A DNA stretch of 64,000 bases, taken from assembly GCA_020344215.1 (NCBI GenBank), contig CP070815.1:256361-320360 (forward strand). The letters are read 5' to 3'. Below the pieces are notes generated by a model. The model searched no databases and was not told where the DNA came from. It worked only from the letters and a program-made list of their open reading frames with translations. The position numbers and the translations under genes were made by a program. Below, one piece after another: positions 29,620-38,146 of this stretch; position 1 is the first letter of the stretch, and every line of letters starts with the position of its first letter. Origin of the DNA: Gemmatimonadota bacterium. Its GTDB lineage: Bacteria > Gemmatimonadota > Gemmatimonadetes > Palauibacterales > KS3-K002.

Positions 29620-29828
29620 TGCGAAATGCAAGAGGTGAAGAGCGGAGTCTCGAGCGTCTTAGCCGGACAGGGAAAACGGCGGGGGAGGGCGACTCAGGGG
29701 CTCCGTTCTTTATTGAGGCTCTTTCTTCCGGCCCGTTCAGAATCTGCTAGCCCCACGTTGGGAGAAGCCCTCAGCAGCAATCGCACATTCTCGCCTGAGC
29801 GAACGCCCCGTGGGCCCGGGGCGTTTCG
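29620..29828 (+). ncRNA. possible small RNA of the plus strand
   Basis: An intrinsic terminator on the plus strand at 29800-29834 has no plus-strand protein gene within several kilobases upstream. A transcript ending there would start between the divergent ccm leader and the terminator. GAGAAGCC followed 14 bases later by CACATTC (29763-29791) recalls the 3' half of proteobacterial 6S RNA. The pairing GAATGTG arm is imperfect here, so that identity is weak. No clear promoter was found. The gene-free stretch 29342-29841 otherwise shows nothing. Confidence 0.25.
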
Positions 29829-29834
29829 CTTTTA
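29800..29834 (+). terminator. intrinsic terminator, plus strand
   Basis: CGAACGCCCC and CGGGGCGTTTCG form a GC-rich stem around a short loop, followed by CTTTTA. The ACGCCCC/GGGGCGT pairing is exact. It would end a plus-strand transcript before the downstream repeat element and the NTPase gene. Confidence 0.5.
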
Positions 29835-29841
29835 TCTAGTA

Positions 29842-30000
29842 GTGGGAATCCGGGAATCCGGGAATTCGGGAATCGATGACCAGTTGAAGCGTAGAACATG
29901 TGGACCATAGAATTATGAATTGGGGGGCGGTCTCCCTCCGTTCTGAATTCGAATGGTCGATTGTTCTAGTAGTCAATTAACCACGGATTCCCGAATTCCC
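29842..30000. repeat. GGGAATTCGGG inverted-repeat element (MITE-like)
   Basis: The left end reads GGGAATCC GGGAATCC GGGAATTCGGGAATC. Its 15-base end GGGAATTCGGGAATC is repeated as an exact complement (GATTCCCGAATTCCC) ending at 30000, immediately before the NTPase start. The interior is AT-rich relative to the window and has no gene. The same G-rich motif family recurs at 51.9 and 63.2-63.6 kb. Confidence 0.6.
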
Positions 30001-30564
30001 ATGCCTCACCCCACCCCTGCCCCACCACGGATTCTGCTCACAGGTAGGCCGGGCTGCGGCAAGACGACGGTAATCCGGCGGGCAGTCGAGCTGATCGGGC
30101 TCGATCGGTGTGCCGGGTTCTACACCGAGGAGGTGCGGGCGGGGGGCCGGCGGATCGGGTTCGACGTGGTGACGCTGGACGGGCGGCGCGGTCCGCTGGC
30201 GCGGGCGGGAGCCGCGGGGCCGCGGGTGAGCCGCTACGGGGTGGACCTGGCCTCGTTCGAGGAGCTGGGGGTGGTGACGCTGGAGCGGGGGTTACGCGAG
30301 GGCGCGGCGGTCCTGGTGGTCGACGAGATCGGGAAGATGGAGCTTTTCAGCCGGCGGTTCATAGCCCTCCTGGAGCGTGTGTTCGGCGAGGCGTGTGGGA
30401 GCGCAATACTGGGGACGGTGATGGCGGGTCGGTACCCGACGGTCGACCGGCTGCGGCGCCAACGGGGTCTCCGCGTCGTCGAGGTCACGCCAGCGAACCG
30501 GGACGGCCTGCCGCGTGAGCTGGGACGAATCTACGGGGAGTTTCTCGACGAGCCGCCTGCGTGA
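30001..30564 (+). CDS. THEP1-type nucleoside-triphosphatase
   Basis: The 187-residue protein is a P-loop NTPase of the THEP1 (DUF265) family, with Walker A GRPGCGKTT (about residues 12-20) and Walker B VLVVDEIGKMELFS. Also present are GFYTEEVRAGGRRIGFD and AILGTVMAGRYPTVDRL. Family members hydrolyse NTPs, and the cellular role is not settled. The ATG at 30001 is the first base after the inverted-repeat element. A 16-residue upstream extension would be encoded by that repeat and is rejected. No good ribosome binding site is visible, so expression may depend on the repeat sequence. Confidence 0.8.
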   Translation: MPHPTPAPPRILLTGRPGCGKTTVIRRAVELIGLDRCAGFYTEEVRAGGRRIGFDVVTLDGRRGPLARAGAAGPRVSRYGVDLASFEELGVVTLERGLREGAAVLVVDEIGKMELFSRRFIALLERVFGEACGSAILGTVMAGRYPTVDRLRRQRGLRVVEVTPANRDGLPRELGRIYGEFLDEPPA

Positions 30565-30573
30565 GCCGGCCGG

Positions 30574-31773
30574 TTAGAACAGCTCGACCCAGGCTCTGGG
30601 CGACACCGGTCGAGGCCGGGTGAGGTTGGAGAGGCGTACAGCGCGCTCGGCGGCGCAGCGGCTCACGTACATCCTGGGCACCGCTCCCACGTACCGCAAG
30701 TCATCCATGGCCCAGGCGACCCCGAAGAGGCGGCTCGGGCCGCGCAAGATGAGGTCGTCGCGGGCGAGGGCGATGCCATAAAGCCTGGCATCGTCGAGGT
30801 CGAGCGCGCCTTCCACGACGAAGATCCCCTGCACAGTGGCAGACTTGATCTTCAGATGCCCGTTGACGTGGATGATGGGGAAGAACTTGAAGCAGGGATG
30901 GCTCGGGCTCATGGGCGCGCCCCAATTGTACTGATACGAGCGATCGCATTTGCCATTGACGATCCGGGGGTCGAGGTCGGACCCGTAGACGATGAGCGAA
31001 TCCGGCGGGGAGAAGGTGAAGTCCGCCTCGGCCACGATCTCAGCGTAGCTGAGGTCGCCGATATTGGCCGGGAACACGTTCTCCTGGAGCGACGAATCCA
31101 CTATGTACGCGGCGGGCGAGCCCTCGACCCGCGTGGGGTCGTCGATCGAGACGTCGGAGTCGATGATCGCCCCCACGGTATCGACGGTCGAGACGCCGGC
31201 GCAGACGGAGTCCGGCCAGGGCCCGTAGCCACCGGTGGGGTTATGGTTGAAACCCGAAACGATCTCGTTCTTACCGCCGGTGAAGTCCATTTCTTCGCCG
31301 CCGACGGTGACCGCCGCTTGGCAGCAGAGCTTCGGGTAGCGCGCCCGGACAACCATCGCCTGGCGGCGCTCGCCGAGGCTGGGGCCCGGTGGCCGCCCCA
31401 CCGCCTCGATGTAGAAGTAGCGCTTGAGCGAGTCGGCAGCGCGTCCGACGCGAACGACCCTAGCGGTATAGCTGCCGCCGCCCTCGAAGTTGACCGGACT
31501 AAAAATCAGGGTATCGCCGGGATCGAGGGCAAAATAGACGTCGGGATCCCACTCGTGCAGCACCTCGCGGATGCCCGCTTCGCCGGCGTAGAAGCTGGCG
31601 GTGAGGCTCCGCATCCCGCGCCCGATCTGGAATTCCTGGGAGGCGCTGTAGTAGCCGCCGGCGACCACCGCAGCCAGCAAGACGAGCGCGAAGATGGCCA
31701 TCGCCAGAGCGAAGCCGCCGTTATGTCTCAGGCGGGCTGGAACGCGGATCGAGTTGCCCTTCGGCTCAGCCAT
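30574..31773 (-). CDS. PilX-like pilus assembly protein
   Basis: The 399-residue protein begins with a short basic leader and a long hydrophobic helix (FALAMAIFALVLLAAVVAGG, about residues 21-40), as in PilX-type minor pilin proteins. ASFYAGEAGIREVLHEW resembles the PilX_N block. A long hydrophilic region of unknown fold follows, probably displayed outside. It is the last of four pseudopilin genes. The ATG at 31773 overlaps the upstream gene by eight bases. The 8-base overlap and shared order suggest one transcript for a minor-pilin tip complex. Confidence 0.75.
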   Translation of the reverse strand: MAEPKGNSIRVPARLRHNGGFALAMAIFALVLLAAVVAGGYYSASQEFQIGRGMRSLTASFYAGEAGIREVLHEWDPDVYFALDPGDTLIFSPVNFEGGGSYTARVVRVGRAADSLKRYFYIEAVGRPPGPSLGERRQAMVVRARYPKLCCQAAVTVGGEEMDFTGGKNEIVSGFNHNPTGGYGPWPDSVCAGVSTVDTVGAIIDSDVSIDDPTRVEGSPAAYIVDSSLQENVFPANIGDLSYAEIVAEADFTFSPPDSLIVYGSDLDPRIVNGKCDRSYQYNWGAPMSPSHPCFKFFPIIHVNGHLKIKSATVQGIFVVEGALDLDDARLYGIALARDDLILRGPSRLFGVAWAMDDLRYVGAVPRMYVSRCAAERAVRLSNLTRPRPVSPRAWVELF

Positions 31774-32587
31774 CGTTTCGCAGGTAAGTGCTCGTGGTGA
31801 GCGTCCGGTAGTCGGGCTCGTCCAACGAGCGATAGGTCGGCGCGCGGACCTGAATGTCGACACGAACCACGTCGAACCGGTTCGTCGTCGGCGCGCCGGC
31901 GTCGTCGTAGTAAGTCAGCTGCAGTCCGCTGGAGTCCGCCGGCGCCAAGGGGCCGGCGACCGGAACATAGCTCGACCCCGGCGCGTAAGTCTTCCGCCCC
32001 AGCCAGTAGCGCCCATCGGGTTCCTGATAGAGCCCGTAGACGTACGGCTGGTAGAGCCGCACCGGAGAGCCGATCCAAACGCCACTCAGCGAGCCGCTCA
32101 CGGTGACCAACCGGTCGGCCGGGTCGCTCCAGGCGCAGGCCGGCCCGGTCGTGGAGATGCCGGTGACCAGGAGCACACGCCAGGCATCGTCGCTGTCGTT
32201 GATGCCGTTCTCGACGAACACCAGGATCGAGTCTGCGGTGGTCAGGTTGAAGTGGCCCGATACTTCGGTCAGCGAGAGTTGGCCCGAGCCGACGTTGACG
32301 GCGCAGGCGACGGCGAAGCCGACGGTGGAGCGGATCACGATGCTGTCGGCGCCGATCGCGTACAGATCGCCGCCCGCCGCGCTGGCGTCGCGGAACTCGG
32401 ATGCGAGGATGGTCGCCGAGGCCCGCATGGCGTGCCGGGCGTCGAGGACGCGAGCCTGCCTGGCGTAGAACTTCTTCTGTGCGGAAAGGGCCCGCAACGT
32501 ACCGGCCACCACGATCCCCGTGAGGGTCATCGCGACGAGGACTTCAATGAGGGTGAACCCCCGAGGAGGGGGAACGCGGGGCTTCAT
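31766..32587 (-). CDS. PilW-like prepilin-type protein
   Basis: This 273-residue protein has a type III prepilin signal: basic leader PRVPPPRG, then FTLIEVLVAMTLTGIVVAG. PilD-type peptidase would cleave before the phenylalanine. The glutamate at mature position 5 is present. The C-terminal two thirds are a beta-rich globular domain of unknown specificity. It overlaps the preceding gene by four bases (start) and the next by eight. It likely acts as a minor pseudopilin in a type IV pilus or type II secretion apparatus. Confidence 0.85.
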   Translation of the reverse strand: MKPRVPPPRGFTLIEVLVAMTLTGIVVAGTLRALSAQKKFYARQARVLDARHAMRASATILASEFRDASAAGGDLYAIGADSIVIRSTVGFAVACAVNVGSGQLSLTEVSGHFNLTTADSILVFVENGINDSDDAWRVLLVTGISTTGPACAWSDPADRLVTVSGSLSGVWIGSPVRLYQPYVYGLYQEPDGRYWLGRKTYAPGSSYVPVAGPLAPADSSGLQLTYYDDAGAPTTNRFDVVRVDIQVRAPTYRSLDEPDYRTLTTSTYLRNDG

Positions 32588-32934
32588 CGCGGGACGTATA
32601 TGACTATGGTGTCCGCCGATGCTCCTTCGTCCTTGCGCGGAATCGAGGCGGAGAGGACGACCCTCTTCGGGTTACCGCCCTGGACCTCCCAGCTGATCGT
32701 GTACGGGCCGCTCGTGAGGCTATCGGTCTGAACCAGACTGTACGGCGTCGCCTTGAGCTTTTCCGCCTGCTGGGTCAGAAGCATCGATACTTCGGTGTCG
32801 CGGCCGCCCATCCAGAGCTCGGTCGAGGCCAGGCCCACCGCGCTGGCAAACCCGACCACCCCGATGGCGATGATCACCACCGAGATAAGCAGCTCGGTAA
32901 GCGTGAAGCCCGACTCTCCCTGGATCTCCCGCAT
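32584..32934 (-). CDS. PilV-like prepilin-type protein
   Basis: This 116-residue small pseudopilin has leader REIQGESG and the helix FTLTELLISVVIIAIGVVGF, with the position-5 glutamate in TELLIS. It is close in size to PilV/GspI-type minor pilins. It overlaps the downstream gene by four bases and starts eight bases after the upstream stop. This implies coordinated synthesis of four minor pilins. Confidence 0.8.
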   Translation of the reverse strand: MREIQGESGFTLTELLISVVIIAIGVVGFASAVGLASTELWMGGRDTEVSMLLTQQAEKLKATPYSLVQTDSLTSGPYTISWEVQGGNPKRVVLSASIPRKDEGASADTIVIYVPR

Positions 32935-32942
32935 TCAGGCCC

Positions 32943-33461
32943 TCAACGACGAACGACCGTACCGCCCAGAGACAGCTGGACCGTATCGACCCGGTCCCAG
33001 CGCGAGAACGTAATAATGGCATCATGTGGGTCACAGGCGCCACCCGCGAAGGCGAGACCCCGGGCATCGAAGCAGAGCGTGTCCCTGTCTGAGAACATCG
33101 TCACACCGCCATACTCCGAAGCCAGAGCCACGACACGCCCTATCGTGTCGGCCCTCATCGCGCCCGGCACACCGGTGTCGACCTCGACCCAGAACTCCCC
33201 CAAATCCGCCCGCACGTGCAGCCGTCCTTCCCGCCCGTACTGCACAGCCGCCGCCCGCGCGCGCGCATACGTGTTGATGAACGCATCACGTGCGCTGCCC
33301 ACCTTGAACCTACCGGCGACAGCAGAAGCCAGCGGCAGGCTGAGGCCCAGCAGCACAGCGATGACGAGCATAGCCATTGCGAGCTCGAGGATGGTAATGC
33401 CGCGGCAGCACTCGAGCTGGCGGGGAGTATATCTCACTGCCGCGAGACAGCGCCCGGACAT
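32943..33461 (-). CDS. GspH/FimT-like prepilin-type protein
   Basis: The 172-residue product has a prepilin signal in which CCRG is followed by ITILELAMAMLVIAVLLGL, with glutamate at mature position 5. A GspH/FimT-like globular domain follows. The start is uncertain. The ATG at 33461 gives a 21-residue leader. A TTG near 33480 has a GAGGAG upstream, and a longer frame opens at 33506. It is the first gene of the minor-pilin run. Major pilin and assembly ATPases are not in the window. Confidence 0.75.
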   Translation of the reverse strand: MSGRCLAAVRYTPRQLECCRGITILELAMAMLVIAVLLGLSLPLASAVAGRFKVGSARDAFINTYARARAAAVQYGREGRLHVRADLGEFWVEVDTGVPGAMRADTIGRVVALASEYGGVTMFSDRDTLCFDARGLAFAGGACDPHDAIITFSRWDRVDTVQLSLGGTVVRR

Positions 33462-33674
33462 AGGTCGGTCGCCTAACAAGTTGGCGAAATCTCCTCTCGA
33501 GAGCAAGGCCCGCGTGCTAAGTTACAATTTTGCAACGTCTTCCCACCTTCGCTGCAGGGCGCCCCGGCCGTCCCAGCCTCGCAGTGGGGATGCAAAACCC
33601 CCGCACGCTCGCCGCGCCTTCGAATAAACGCTTGCTCTACCTCGTATTAGCGCCGGCGGGCCACGCAGCGGGGA

Positions 33675-33751
33675 TGGAGGCGCCGGTGGGATTCGAACCC
33701 ACGAATAGGGGCTTTGCAGGCCCCCGCCTTAGTCCACTTGGCTACGGCGCC
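33675..33751 (-). tRNA. tRNA-Cys (GCA), CCA encoded
   Basis: The minus strand folds into a full cloverleaf. The acceptor stem pairs GGCGCCG with CGGCGCC. The D-arm pairs GCC with GGC, and the anticodon arm GGGGC/GCCCC has loop CTGCAAA (anticodon GCA). The T-arm GTGGG/CCCAC has loop TTCGAAT. The discriminator is U, the universal cysteine identity base, and CCA is encoded (33675-33677). Confidence 0.97.
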
Positions 33752-33767
33752 CGCTACTCCTGCCTAC

Positions 33768-33795
33768 AAACTAGGCCGCCGCCGCCCGGTGTCAA
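33768..33795 (-). promoter_or_regulatory. promoter of tRNA-Cys
   Basis: Perfect TTGACA (33795-33790 on the minus strand) is followed 16 bases later by TAGTTT (33773-33768). The predicted start is about 10 bases before the mature 5' end. Confidence 0.6.
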
Positions 33796-33903
33796 TTTCG
33801 ATGCCTCTCTGTCCCGCTGGCGCGACCGGGGTCATATTACCGACCGTCGCGCCGCGGGCGATTCAGTCAGGCTACAGACCACCGAATTGAGGGAAGGGAG
33901 AGG

Positions 33904-35502
33904 ATGCGCCGGCGAGCAGGTCCCGGGATGAGGGCGAGGTGCGGCAGCCTAGTGCTAGCGGCGGTCGTGTTGGCGCCGGCGCAGCTTCACGGCCAGTGGT
34001 TCGACGCACAGTTCCCGCGGCGCTGGGAGCTTCAGGTGGGGCTGACGGGGCAGAACATCACCGTGGACGAGCGTTTCCTCGCCGACGGCTCGTCGCAGCC
34101 GCTCAGCGACATGTTCTCGGCGGTCCTCGACGCGCGTCTCGTCCCCCCGCTCGACAGCCTCGACGTTGCCCTCGCCGGCCTGTTCCCCAGCCTCGCCTTG
34201 CCGGATCCGGAGCCGAGCACGTTGGGCCCGCTCGAATACGATGTGCTGTTCGAGCGGACGCGTGCCCCGATCAGCATCATCTTCGCTCCCACTCGCTGGC
34301 TTGCGGCCTTCGCGGTCGTACCGATCGTGAAGGGGAAATCGTTCGCTGGGGCGCAGCTCGATACGCTGGCGGCCAACGCGGGGTCGCAGGCGTCGGCGTT
34401 CGGCGGGGACCCCGACGCCTTCTTCACCGAGTTGGGGACCGGTATCGCGACCCTGGAGTCGATGGTTGCGGCGGACACGCTCCCACCCGACTTGCAGGCT
34501 GAGGCGGAGGCGCTTGTGGCGGATGCCCGCGCCATCGAAGTAGGGCTGCTGGACCTGAGCGAGCTGTCGTACGTGCCCAGCGACTCGGGAGCGAACGGGG
34601 TTGCCCTGGCGGGATACTACGAGGGAGTGCAGAGCGGCTTTGACGGCTTCGCGGTGCCTCTGCCGACGCTGGAGCTGGCGCGGCCGATCGACGTGGCGGC
34701 GGCGGCGGCACTTACCTCGGGCTCCGAGTTCGGGATCGAAGTGCCGGTCGCCCGGTCGAGCGGGATCAAGCTCGGTGACATCGAGGTCGGTATCAGCATA
34801 CAGCCGTTAAACACATTCCGGCGGCGCCCGGGCGAGGACCGGCCTTTGCTGCCGCTCCGCGCGCGCGTCGACGCCCTGTGGCGGTTTGCGACCGGGACCC
34901 CGCCGGCTGCGGAGCATCTATTCGACGTGGGCACCGGGGACGGGCAGCCGGATCTGGAAGTGCGCGGGACGCTGGACGTAGGGATCGGGAGCCGGTTTTG
35001 GCTGTCGCTCTTCGCCGGCTACAACATGCAGCTGGAGGCGGAAGTCGAGCGGCTGGTCACGTCGCGCGAGTTACCGATCCAGCGTGGCGCCTATACGGCG
35101 CTCGTCAACTGGGACCCGGGTGACGTCGTGACCCTGGCCGCCGTGCCGCGCTTCAACTTCACGCGCAACATCACCTTCTCGTTCCTCTGGGTGCTCACGC
35201 GCCGTGGCGCGGACACGATCGAGCCGATCGACCCCGTTCCGGGAGACGCGGCATTCGAGCCATCCGACCTGGAGGAGGGATCTGAGTACAGCGCTCGATC
35301 GATCGGCTTCGCCGCCCGCTTTTCCTCAACAGAATGGTCGGGCGACCGGCGGGCGGGCATACCGGTCGAGGTCGAGCTGCGCTACCGCAACACAAGGCGC
35401 GGCGACGACGGTTTCACCCCGCGCGAGAATATCTGGGAAGTCTCCCTCCGCCTGTACCGCTTGCTCTTCGGCAGGAAAGAATCTGGAGCGGCCCCCGACT
35501 AG
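33904..35502 (+). CDS. secreted, probably outer-membrane protein of unknown function
   Basis: The 532-residue protein has an N-terminal signal peptide (SLVLAAVVLAPAQLHGQ). The long mature part has strand-like alternation and aromatic strand ends (FWLSLFAGYNMQLEAEVERL, RNITFSFLWVLTRRG, VSLRLYRLLFG), suggesting a large beta-barrel. No named family is recognised. The region at about residues 60-210 (SLALPDPEPSTLGPLEYD, LEYD, TLAANAG) may form a plug or loop. GGAAGGGAGAGG precedes the ATG. An ATG eight codons later is an alternative start. It converges on recN with a four-base overlap of the stop codons. Confidence 0.7.
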   Translation: MRRRAGPGMRARCGSLVLAAVVLAPAQLHGQWFDAQFPRRWELQVGLTGQNITVDERFLADGSSQPLSDMFSAVLDARLVPPLDSLDVALAGLFPSLALPDPEPSTLGPLEYDVLFERTRAPISIIFAPTRWLAAFAVVPIVKGKSFAGAQLDTLAANAGSQASAFGGDPDAFFTELGTGIATLESMVAADTLPPDLQAEAEALVADARAIEVGLLDLSELSYVPSDSGANGVALAGYYEGVQSGFDGFAVPLPTLELARPIDVAAAAALTSGSEFGIEVPVARSSGIKLGDIEVGISIQPLNTFRRRPGEDRPLLPLRARVDALWRFATGTPPAAEHLFDVGTGDGQPDLEVRGTLDVGIGSRFWLSLFAGYNMQLEAEVERLVTSRELPIQRGAYTALVNWDPGDVVTLAAVPRFNFTRNITFSFLWVLTRRGADTIEPIDPVPGDAAFEPSDLEEGSEYSARSIGFAARFSSTEWSGDRRAGIPVEVELRYRNTRRGDDGFTPRENIWEVSLRLYRLLFGRKESGAAPD

Positions 35503-37169
35503 GCGGACGGCTGTAGAAGGGCCCGGGCGTGCTCGAGTGAAGCCTCGCGCTCGGGGTCGCCGCCGAGCATGCGGGCGAGGTCACGCACCCGGTCGTCGCC
35601 GAACAGCTCCGCGACGCTGGTCGCCGGCTTCTTGCCCTTCGACTCCTTCGTGACCAAGAGGTGGTGATCGGCGAGGGCGGCGATTTGCGGCAAGTGCGTG
35701 ATGACGAAGACCTGATGATGGACCGCCACCGTCTTGAGCCGCTCCGCCACCTTACCCCCGACGATCCCGCCAATCCCGGCGTCGATCTCGTCGAAGATGA
35801 GGGTCGGGGTCCGGTCGAGGCGCGCCAGGATCGTCTTGAGCGCCAACATCACCCGGCTCAGCTCCCCACCCGACGCCACTTTGGATAGCGCGAGCGGATC
35901 GAAGCCCTTGTTGAGTGTGACCCGGAACTCGACTTCCTCGGCGCCGGTCGATCCAATCGTCGGCCGCTCGCTTATCGCTATCGCGAAGCGGCCATCGGGC
36001 ATGCCCAGCTCTGGCAGGAGAGCGGAGACTTCGCCAGCCAGCTCCTTCGCCGCCTTCGCCCGCGACTTGCTCAACTTGCCGGCGAGCTTCTCGAGCTCTG
36101 CGGCGCGCGCCGCCTCCTCACGGGCGAGCTCCTCGAGCTGGAATCCGGCCAGGTCGAGGCCGTCCAGCTCGCCGCGCGCTCTCAGGCCGGCCGCCATCAC
36201 GTCCTCCAGCGTCGGGCCGTATTTCGCTTTGAGGCGATAGAGCAGGTCGATCCGCTGGCGGGCGCGCTCCAGTGCCGCGGGGCTGAGATCGATCGATTCC
36301 TTGTAGGCGCTCAGCCGCTCACCCAGCTCCTGGAGCGTGTAGTAGGCGGTATCGAAGAGCTCGCCGAACTCGGACTCGGCGCCGGGATCGACCTTGGCAA
36401 GAGCCGCCAGCTCGCGCCGCAGGCTACCGACCCGATCGTGGACCGACCCGTCAGCGGAGTAGATCGCATCGTAGAGCACCGTGGCCCGCTCGATCAGTTC
36501 TTCGGCGTGCGCCAGCCGGCGCTCTTCGTCGGCGAGCTGCAGATCCTCCTCGGGGTCGCTGAGGCCGGCGCTCTCGATCTCTTCAGCCTGGTGGCGCAGA
36601 AGCTCGGCCCGCTCTTCCGTCCGCGCCCGCCGCTCCTCGACCTCCTGCCGCTCACGACGGAGCTCGCTCAGCTGCGACCAGCACCGCCGCAGCTCCGCCG
36701 CCAGATCAACGGCCCCGCCGTACGCATCGAGGATCTCTCTCTGAGGTGCGGCGTGAAGCAGAGCCTGATGCTCGTGCTGGCCGTGAAGATCCACGAGCGC
36801 CTGCCCAAACGCACCGGTAAGGGATGCGGTTGCTGGCGACCCGTTGATCCAGGCCCGGCTACGCCCCGTGGCGTTCACCTCGCGCTTGAGAACGAGCCAG
36901 CCGTCTTCCGCCTCGATACCTGCCTCGTCACAACGCCGCCGCAGGTCGTCGCGCTCGCCGATATCGAACGCCGCCTCGACCACCGCCCGCTGCTCGCCGG
37001 CGCGAATCGCATCCGTCGCCGCCCGCTCACCCAGTACCAGGGAGAGGGCGCCGACGATGATCGACTTACCGGCGCCTGTCTCACCGGTAAGCACGACGAG
37101 CCCGGGCTCGAAGCGCAAGCTCAGGTCCTCGATAACCGCGTAGTTCTTGATCCGCAGCTCGGTCAGCAC
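35499..37169 (-). CDS. recN: DNA repair protein RecN
   Basis: RecN is an SMC-like ATPase acting in double-strand break repair. The 556-residue protein has Walker A GETGAGKS near the N-terminus. The central helical arms hold a long coiled coil. The C-terminal ABC half carries the signature SGGELSRVMLALK and Walker B LIFDEIDAGIGG. Length is normal. The start is GTG. It is the last gene of a chain from ispA and nadK (12 bases from nadK). Confidence 0.95.
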   Translation of the reverse strand: MLTELRIKNYAVIEDLSLRFEPGLVVLTGETGAGKSIIVGALSLVLGERAATDAIRAGEQRAVVEAAFDIGERDDLRRRCDEAGIEAEDGWLVLKREVNATGRSRAWINGSPATASLTGAFGQALVDLHGQHEHQALLHAAPQREILDAYGGAVDLAAELRRCWSQLSELRRERQEVEERRARTEERAELLRHQAEEIESAGLSDPEEDLQLADEERRLAHAEELIERATVLYDAIYSADGSVHDRVGSLRRELAALAKVDPGAESEFGELFDTAYYTLQELGERLSAYKESIDLSPAALERARQRIDLLYRLKAKYGPTLEDVMAAGLRARGELDGLDLAGFQLEELAREEAARAAELEKLAGKLSKSRAKAAKELAGEVSALLPELGMPDGRFAIAISERPTIGSTGAEEVEFRVTLNKGFDPLALSKVASGGELSRVMLALKTILARLDRTPTLIFDEIDAGIGGIVGGKVAERLKTVAVHHQVFVITHLPQIAALADHHLLVTKESKGKKPATSVAELFGDDRVRDLARMLGGDPEREASLEHARALLQPSA

Positions 37170-37181
37170 GGTATTCCGGAG

Positions 37182-38057
37182 CTAGTGATCAGCGTGCATC
37201 CCCTCGGAGACATCGCCCCACTTGAGCTTGCGGCGCAGCATCGAGAAGAAGGACTGCCCGGGTAGGCGGACCAACGGCACGGGCTGCCGCGCCTTACAAA
37301 CGACCACACGATCCCCGGGCTTGAGCTGCGATCCCACCTGCCCATCGAGGGTGAGGATGAGATCCTCGGGCGAGGAAACGACCTCCAGGGTGATCTGGGC
37401 GTTGGCGCGCAGGACCAGTGGTCGTATGGCCAGCGTGTGGGGACAAATCGGAGTAACCACAATGGCATCGAGCCACGGGTCCACGATCGGCCCCCCGGCC
37501 GACAGAGAGTAGGCGGTCGATCCTGTAGGAGTGGCCACGATCACGCCGTCCCCGCGGTATAGGCCGACCTCCTCTTCATCCACCCAGACCTTCAAATGGA
37601 CGACGCGCACGAGGCCGCCTCGGTGCAACACCGCGTCGTTCAAGGCGTAGAACGGCTCGGGGGCATCTGTCGAGTGCTCCAGGCGTACCTCGAGGCCCAT
37701 CCGCGCGTCGAGCACGAAGTCGCCCCCCGCGATTCGTGCCAGGGCATCCTCCAACTCTTCCAGCGTGATGGCTGTGAGGAACCCGAGTCGCCCGAGGTTG
37801 ACACCCAACACGGAAGTTCCGGCCGGCCCCGCCCAGCGCGCGCCGCCCAGAAGCGCTCCGTCACCGCCAAGCGTGATCAGCAGGTCGATCTGCTGCGGGC
37901 TGGCGGGCAGCTCCGCGAGGTCCGCTTCCCGGCCGATGCGCAGCTGCGGCCCGACAAAGAGCTCAAACCGGTGTGCCGGCGCGACCTTCACCAGGCGGTC
38001 CAGCGCCTCAGCGACGTTCCTGTACTTGGGGTTACCGACTACGCCGATCCTTCTCAT
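37182..38057 (-). CDS. nadK: NAD kinase
   Basis: The 291-residue protein phosphorylates NAD+ to NADP+. Evidence: GGDGALLGGAR (catalytic GGDG) and GVNLGRLGFLT. Also present are the conserved NDAVLHRGGLVR and the region GVIVATPTGSTAYSLSAGG. Its place between ispA and recN is a frequent bacterial arrangement (ispA-nadK-recN). The ATG lies 89 bases after ispA. Length is typical. Confidence 0.95.
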   Translation of the reverse strand: MRRIGVVGNPKYRNVAEALDRLVKVAPAHRFELFVGPQLRIGREADLAELPASPQQIDLLITLGGDGALLGGARWAGPAGTSVLGVNLGRLGFLTAITLEELEDALARIAGGDFVLDARMGLEVRLEHSTDAPEPFYALNDAVLHRGGLVRVVHLKVWVDEEEVGLYRGDGVIVATPTGSTAYSLSAGGPIVDPWLDAIVVTPICPHTLAIRPLVLRANAQITLEVVSSPEDLILTLDGQVGSQLKPGDRVVVCKARQPVPLVRLPGQSFFSMLRRKLKWGDVSEGMHADH

Positions 38058-38146
38058 CCGACCTACCGATCAACGGTACCAGTGACGATGATCTCTGACA
38101 GTCAACGCGACGTCAACACGAGCCCCAGGCTCTGCCCGGCGGCCCC

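Noticed and set aside
29626..29910. 94-codon frame before the G-rich repeat
   Set aside because: Runs through an intrinsic terminator hairpin and into the repeat, has no ribosome binding site or domain.
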